A stretch of DNA of 5,724 nt, from NCBI GenBank assembly GCA_017963875.1, contig JAGCTA010000508.1, forward strand, positions 1 to 5,724, given 5' to 3'. The notes beneath the pieces were generated by a model, which saw only the letters and a program-made list of their open reading frames with translations, was not told the DNA's origin and ran no database searches. The position numbers were made by a program, and so were the translations under genes. This stretch comes from Victivallales bacterium. Lineage in GTDB: Bacteria; Verrucomicrobiota; Lentisphaeria; Oligosphaerales; Oligosphaeraceae. This document shows, in pieces, positions 4,103 to 5,724 of the stretch (position 1 is the stretch's first letter; every line of letters starts with the position of its first letter).

Positions 4103-5724
4103 CGCCAGCATTCCCTTGTTCTTGTCCTCGAAAATCTTTTCACTGGTGAACTCGTCGAAAGCACCTGCCGCGAACAGCCCAGCATACTTCTCGTTGCCAT
4201 TGTCGTCGCCGAATTTCAGCGTGACATCCGCAACGCCCGTAACCTTCACAGACTTGTCACCGTCCTTGTAGGTAAGCGATGCGGCGTCCCACTTGGACTC
4301 GTCCCCCTCATCGAACCACAGCGTAACCTTGCCACCCTCGACTAGCTCGACAGTGTCGTTGCCCCAGTCGCCGCCGAAAACAAAGGTATCGTCGCCGCCG
4401 TTGCCATGCAACGAATCATTGCCTGCACCACCGACGATCACATCATCGCCGTCAGCGCCGATAATGCGATCATTGCCCGCATCGCCGAACAGCAGGTTGT
4501 TGCCCTTGTTCGCCCAGATGACATCATTGCCCAGACCGCCTTTCACGGTCACGCTGTCACCGACATACTCGAACCGTTTGCTAGTCAGGTCAACCACATC
4601 GTTGCCCGCTCCCGCGTAGATTTCGTCAATTTTCGCGAGACGCGCCTGTGCGTCCATGCCTTCTGGGAAGGCTGAATAGTTGTCGTCGAGGAAGAAGCCA
4701 TCACCGTTGGAATCATCGGTAAGCAACATGATGGTCGCGTCATCGGAGCCTATGAAGACATCGCCGATGATGTTTCGCCCCTTTAGTTCCACTTTCTTCT
4801 CGTTCTTAAGAGTGCTGTGACGTGCATGATAGGAAACACTCCAAATACCTGTGGTGCACCCGAACATCACATCCGCCAATCCATTGGTTTCCGCCTGGAC
4901 CAATTGCGAGCCTTCCTCAGTAACAGGTACCATCTCAACAGACTCTTCGAACTTCGTCCATTCTGAAACCTGAGACGGCTTAACGGCAAAGTTCAGGTTG
5001 AAAGCAGGTGTGTTGAGCAATTCTATACCGTGCCCGTCAACAGATTGCAGGACAACTTGCCTTGTTCCATCAAGATTGAGTTGCACATCATAGCCATCAG
5101 ACCAGGCCTCCACGCCTTCATTGTTCCAGGTTGCTGTCGCCTGACCTTCTTCACCAGCCTCCAATGCCGTGTCTTCCGATGTCAACGACACGGCGATGAC
5201 GCTATTACCGACCTCGCTCTTGTTGCCAACAGCATCGACTGTATAATAATTCACCGTACCATCCTGGCTGAAATAAAGTGGTTCTTCATAACGTTGCCAA
5301 GTCACTGCACCATCCAGTGAATAGAAACACTCCGCGTCATTCATATCCCATGTGGCGGTGAATACGACCTTGCCTATCGCATTGTCAAACGACAAAGTAA
5401 CCTCAGCCGTCTCGGGCGCCACCTTGTCGATGTTCGTCACCTCGCAACTGGTCACATCGGAGATATTTCCAGCAGCGTCAATGCCACGGAAGTACACCGT
5501 ACCGTTCTCAGACAGTTCGATGCCGTTTGTGTAGGCATTCCACGTACTGTTGTCAAGCGAGTACTCCTTGACAGCGGAATCGTCGCTAAACGTCGCAGAG
5601 ACTGTGACATTCTGGTTTATCGGCTCGGTCGTGCTCGCCGACGCCGTCGGGGCCTCGGGAGCCACCTTGTCGATATTCGTCACTGCGTATGTGGCAACGT
5701 CGGAGACGTTGCCTGCCGCATCGG
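4100..5724 (-). CDS. C-terminal part of a large Ig-like repeat / RTX calcium-binding protein (5' end outside window)
   Basis: The frame is open from the right edge to TAA at 4100-4102, giving 541 visible residues, and the N-terminus lies outside. The repeat context shows the GTG at 5683 is not the true start. Residue numbers below count from that GTG. Two Ig-like units begin with VTNIDKVAPE at 1 and 82 and share YSLDNSTW/YSLDGAVTW and GTVYFRGIDAAGNISDV-type segments. The second unit runs to about 165 and is more diverged, and the end of an earlier unit is visible at the window edge. An unassigned, probably beta-rich region follows (165-356), with an EF-hand-like acidic loop at 324-335. RTX nonapeptides occupy 357-445. 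A non-repetitive acidic tail ends in EDKNKGMLA, where type I secretion signals usually lie. Family knowledge: RTX repeats fold as calcium-bound parallel beta rolls after export. I infer a secreted or surface adhesin-like structural protein; no catalytic domain is visible in this part. Confidence 0.88.
   Translation of the reverse strand, partial: DAAGNVSDVATYAVTNIDKVAPEAPTASASTTEPINQNVTVSATFSDDSAVKEYSLDNSTWNAYTNGIELSENGTVYFRGIDAAGNISDVTSCEVTNIDKVAPETAEVTLSFDNAIGKVVFTATWDMNDAECFYSLDGAVTWQRYEEPLYFSQDGTVNYYTVDAVGNKSEVGNSVIAVSLTSEDTALEAGEEGQATATWNNEGVEAWSDGYDVQLNLDGTRQVVLQSVDGHGIELLNTPAFNLNFAVKPSQVSEWTKFEESVEMVPVTEEGSQLVQAETNGLADVMFGCTTGIWSVSYHARHSTLKNEKKVELKGRNIIGDVFIGSDDATIMLLTDDSNGDGFFLDDNYSAFPEGMDAQARLAKIDEIYAGAGNDVVDLTSKRFEYVGDSVTVKGGLGNDVIWANKGNNLLFGDAGNDRIIGADGDDVIVGGAGNDSLHGNGGDDTFVFGGDWGNDTVELVEGGKVTLWFDEGDESKWDAASLTYKDGDKSVKVTGVADVTLKFGDDNGNEKYAGLFAAGAFDEFTSEKIFEDKNKGMLA
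4349..4615 (-). repeat. RTX (hemolysin-type) calcium-binding nonapeptide block
   Basis: About eight glycine/aspartate-rich nonapeptides of the GGxGxDxxx kind are encoded here. In protein order they include AGAGNDVVD, GGLGNDVIW, DAGNDRIIG, ADGDDVIVG, GAGNDSLHG and NGGDDTFVF, then GDWGNDTVEL. The first is separated from the rest by a 16-residue insertion. NKGNNLLFG lacks the aspartate and is a degenerate member. Known RTX rolls bind calcium in the turns between successive repeats. Confidence 0.9.
5409..5724 (-). repeat. Tandem Ig-like repeat units with 243-bp period
   Basis: The sequence encoding VTNIDKVAPE recurs at 5651-5683 and 5409-5440, offset by exactly 243 bp (81 residues), with about three differences in 32 bases. 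The DAAGN(V/I)SDV segment recurs at the same offset (5698-5722 and 5455-5479). The array continues past the right edge. The conserved DNA at unit borders suggests recent duplication or recombination between units. Confidence 0.85.

Noticed and set aside
3649..4271. Plus-strand open frames across the repeat array and into the 3' end of the RTX gene
   Set aside because: Their products are Cys/Trp/Ala/Gly-rich translations of repeats in changing frames, with no domain likeness and no good ribosome binding site; they overlap two solid genes.
4293..4675. Plus-strand frames opposite the RTX block
   Set aside because: Their Pro/Ser/Thr- or Ile/Ala-rich periodic translations come from the antisense of the Gly/Asp nonapeptide repeats.

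Overview
The window looks like the chromosome of a Gram-negative bacterium with moderate GC content. It encodes an O-antigen-ligase-type membrane protein and a large secreted-type protein that pairs Ig-like repeats with an RTX calcium-binding block. That protein architecture, together with a guanylate kinase directly coupled to a stand-alone CoaC, recalls the Lentisphaerota/Victivallales part of the PVC group. This assignment is an inference from remembered family style and was not tested by any search. TGA acts as a normal stop here, since it ends both gmk and coaC.

Left part (1-3728), plus strand: a tightly packed, co-directional gene run. It starts with the C-terminal end of an Asn/Gln/His-rich low-complexity reading frame that enters from outside the window. 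About 30 bp later comes a 719-residue Wzy_C/O-antigen-ligase family membrane protein with a soluble helical C-terminal extension. Guanylate kinase (gmk) overlaps the end of that gene, and a single-domain phosphopantothenoylcysteine decarboxylase (coaC) overlaps the gmk stop codon through ATGA. The overlaps suggest one operon with translational coupling. It links a cell-envelope glycan enzyme with two housekeeping nucleotide/cofactor enzymes.

Middle (3729-4099): a convergent intergenic region without a credible gene. It holds a GC-rich mosaic of degenerate repeats about 290 bp long. Each unit has a small hairpin, several with a GAAA tetraloop, followed by a CTGAGTGGCGG box and a conserved 36-37 bp block. 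Several arms can pair in mutually exclusive ways. At its right edge a hairpin followed by a T-rich tract looks like the terminator for the plus-strand operon.

Right part (4100-5724), minus strand: the C-terminal 541 residues of a larger protein whose start lies beyond the right edge. It carries at least two and probably three Ig-like units (two with a 243-bp period at DNA level), an unassigned beta-rich linker with an EF-hand-like acidic loop, about eight RTX nonapeptides, and a non-repetitive tail. This is the usual layout of a type I-secreted surface or adhesin-like protein. No secretion genes are visible in the window.

The most unusual parts are the intergenic repeat/hairpin array, the gene order ligase-gmk-coaC, and the first 400 bases. 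In those bases a hydrophilic plus-strand frame lies exactly antisense to a hydrophobic minus-strand frame.
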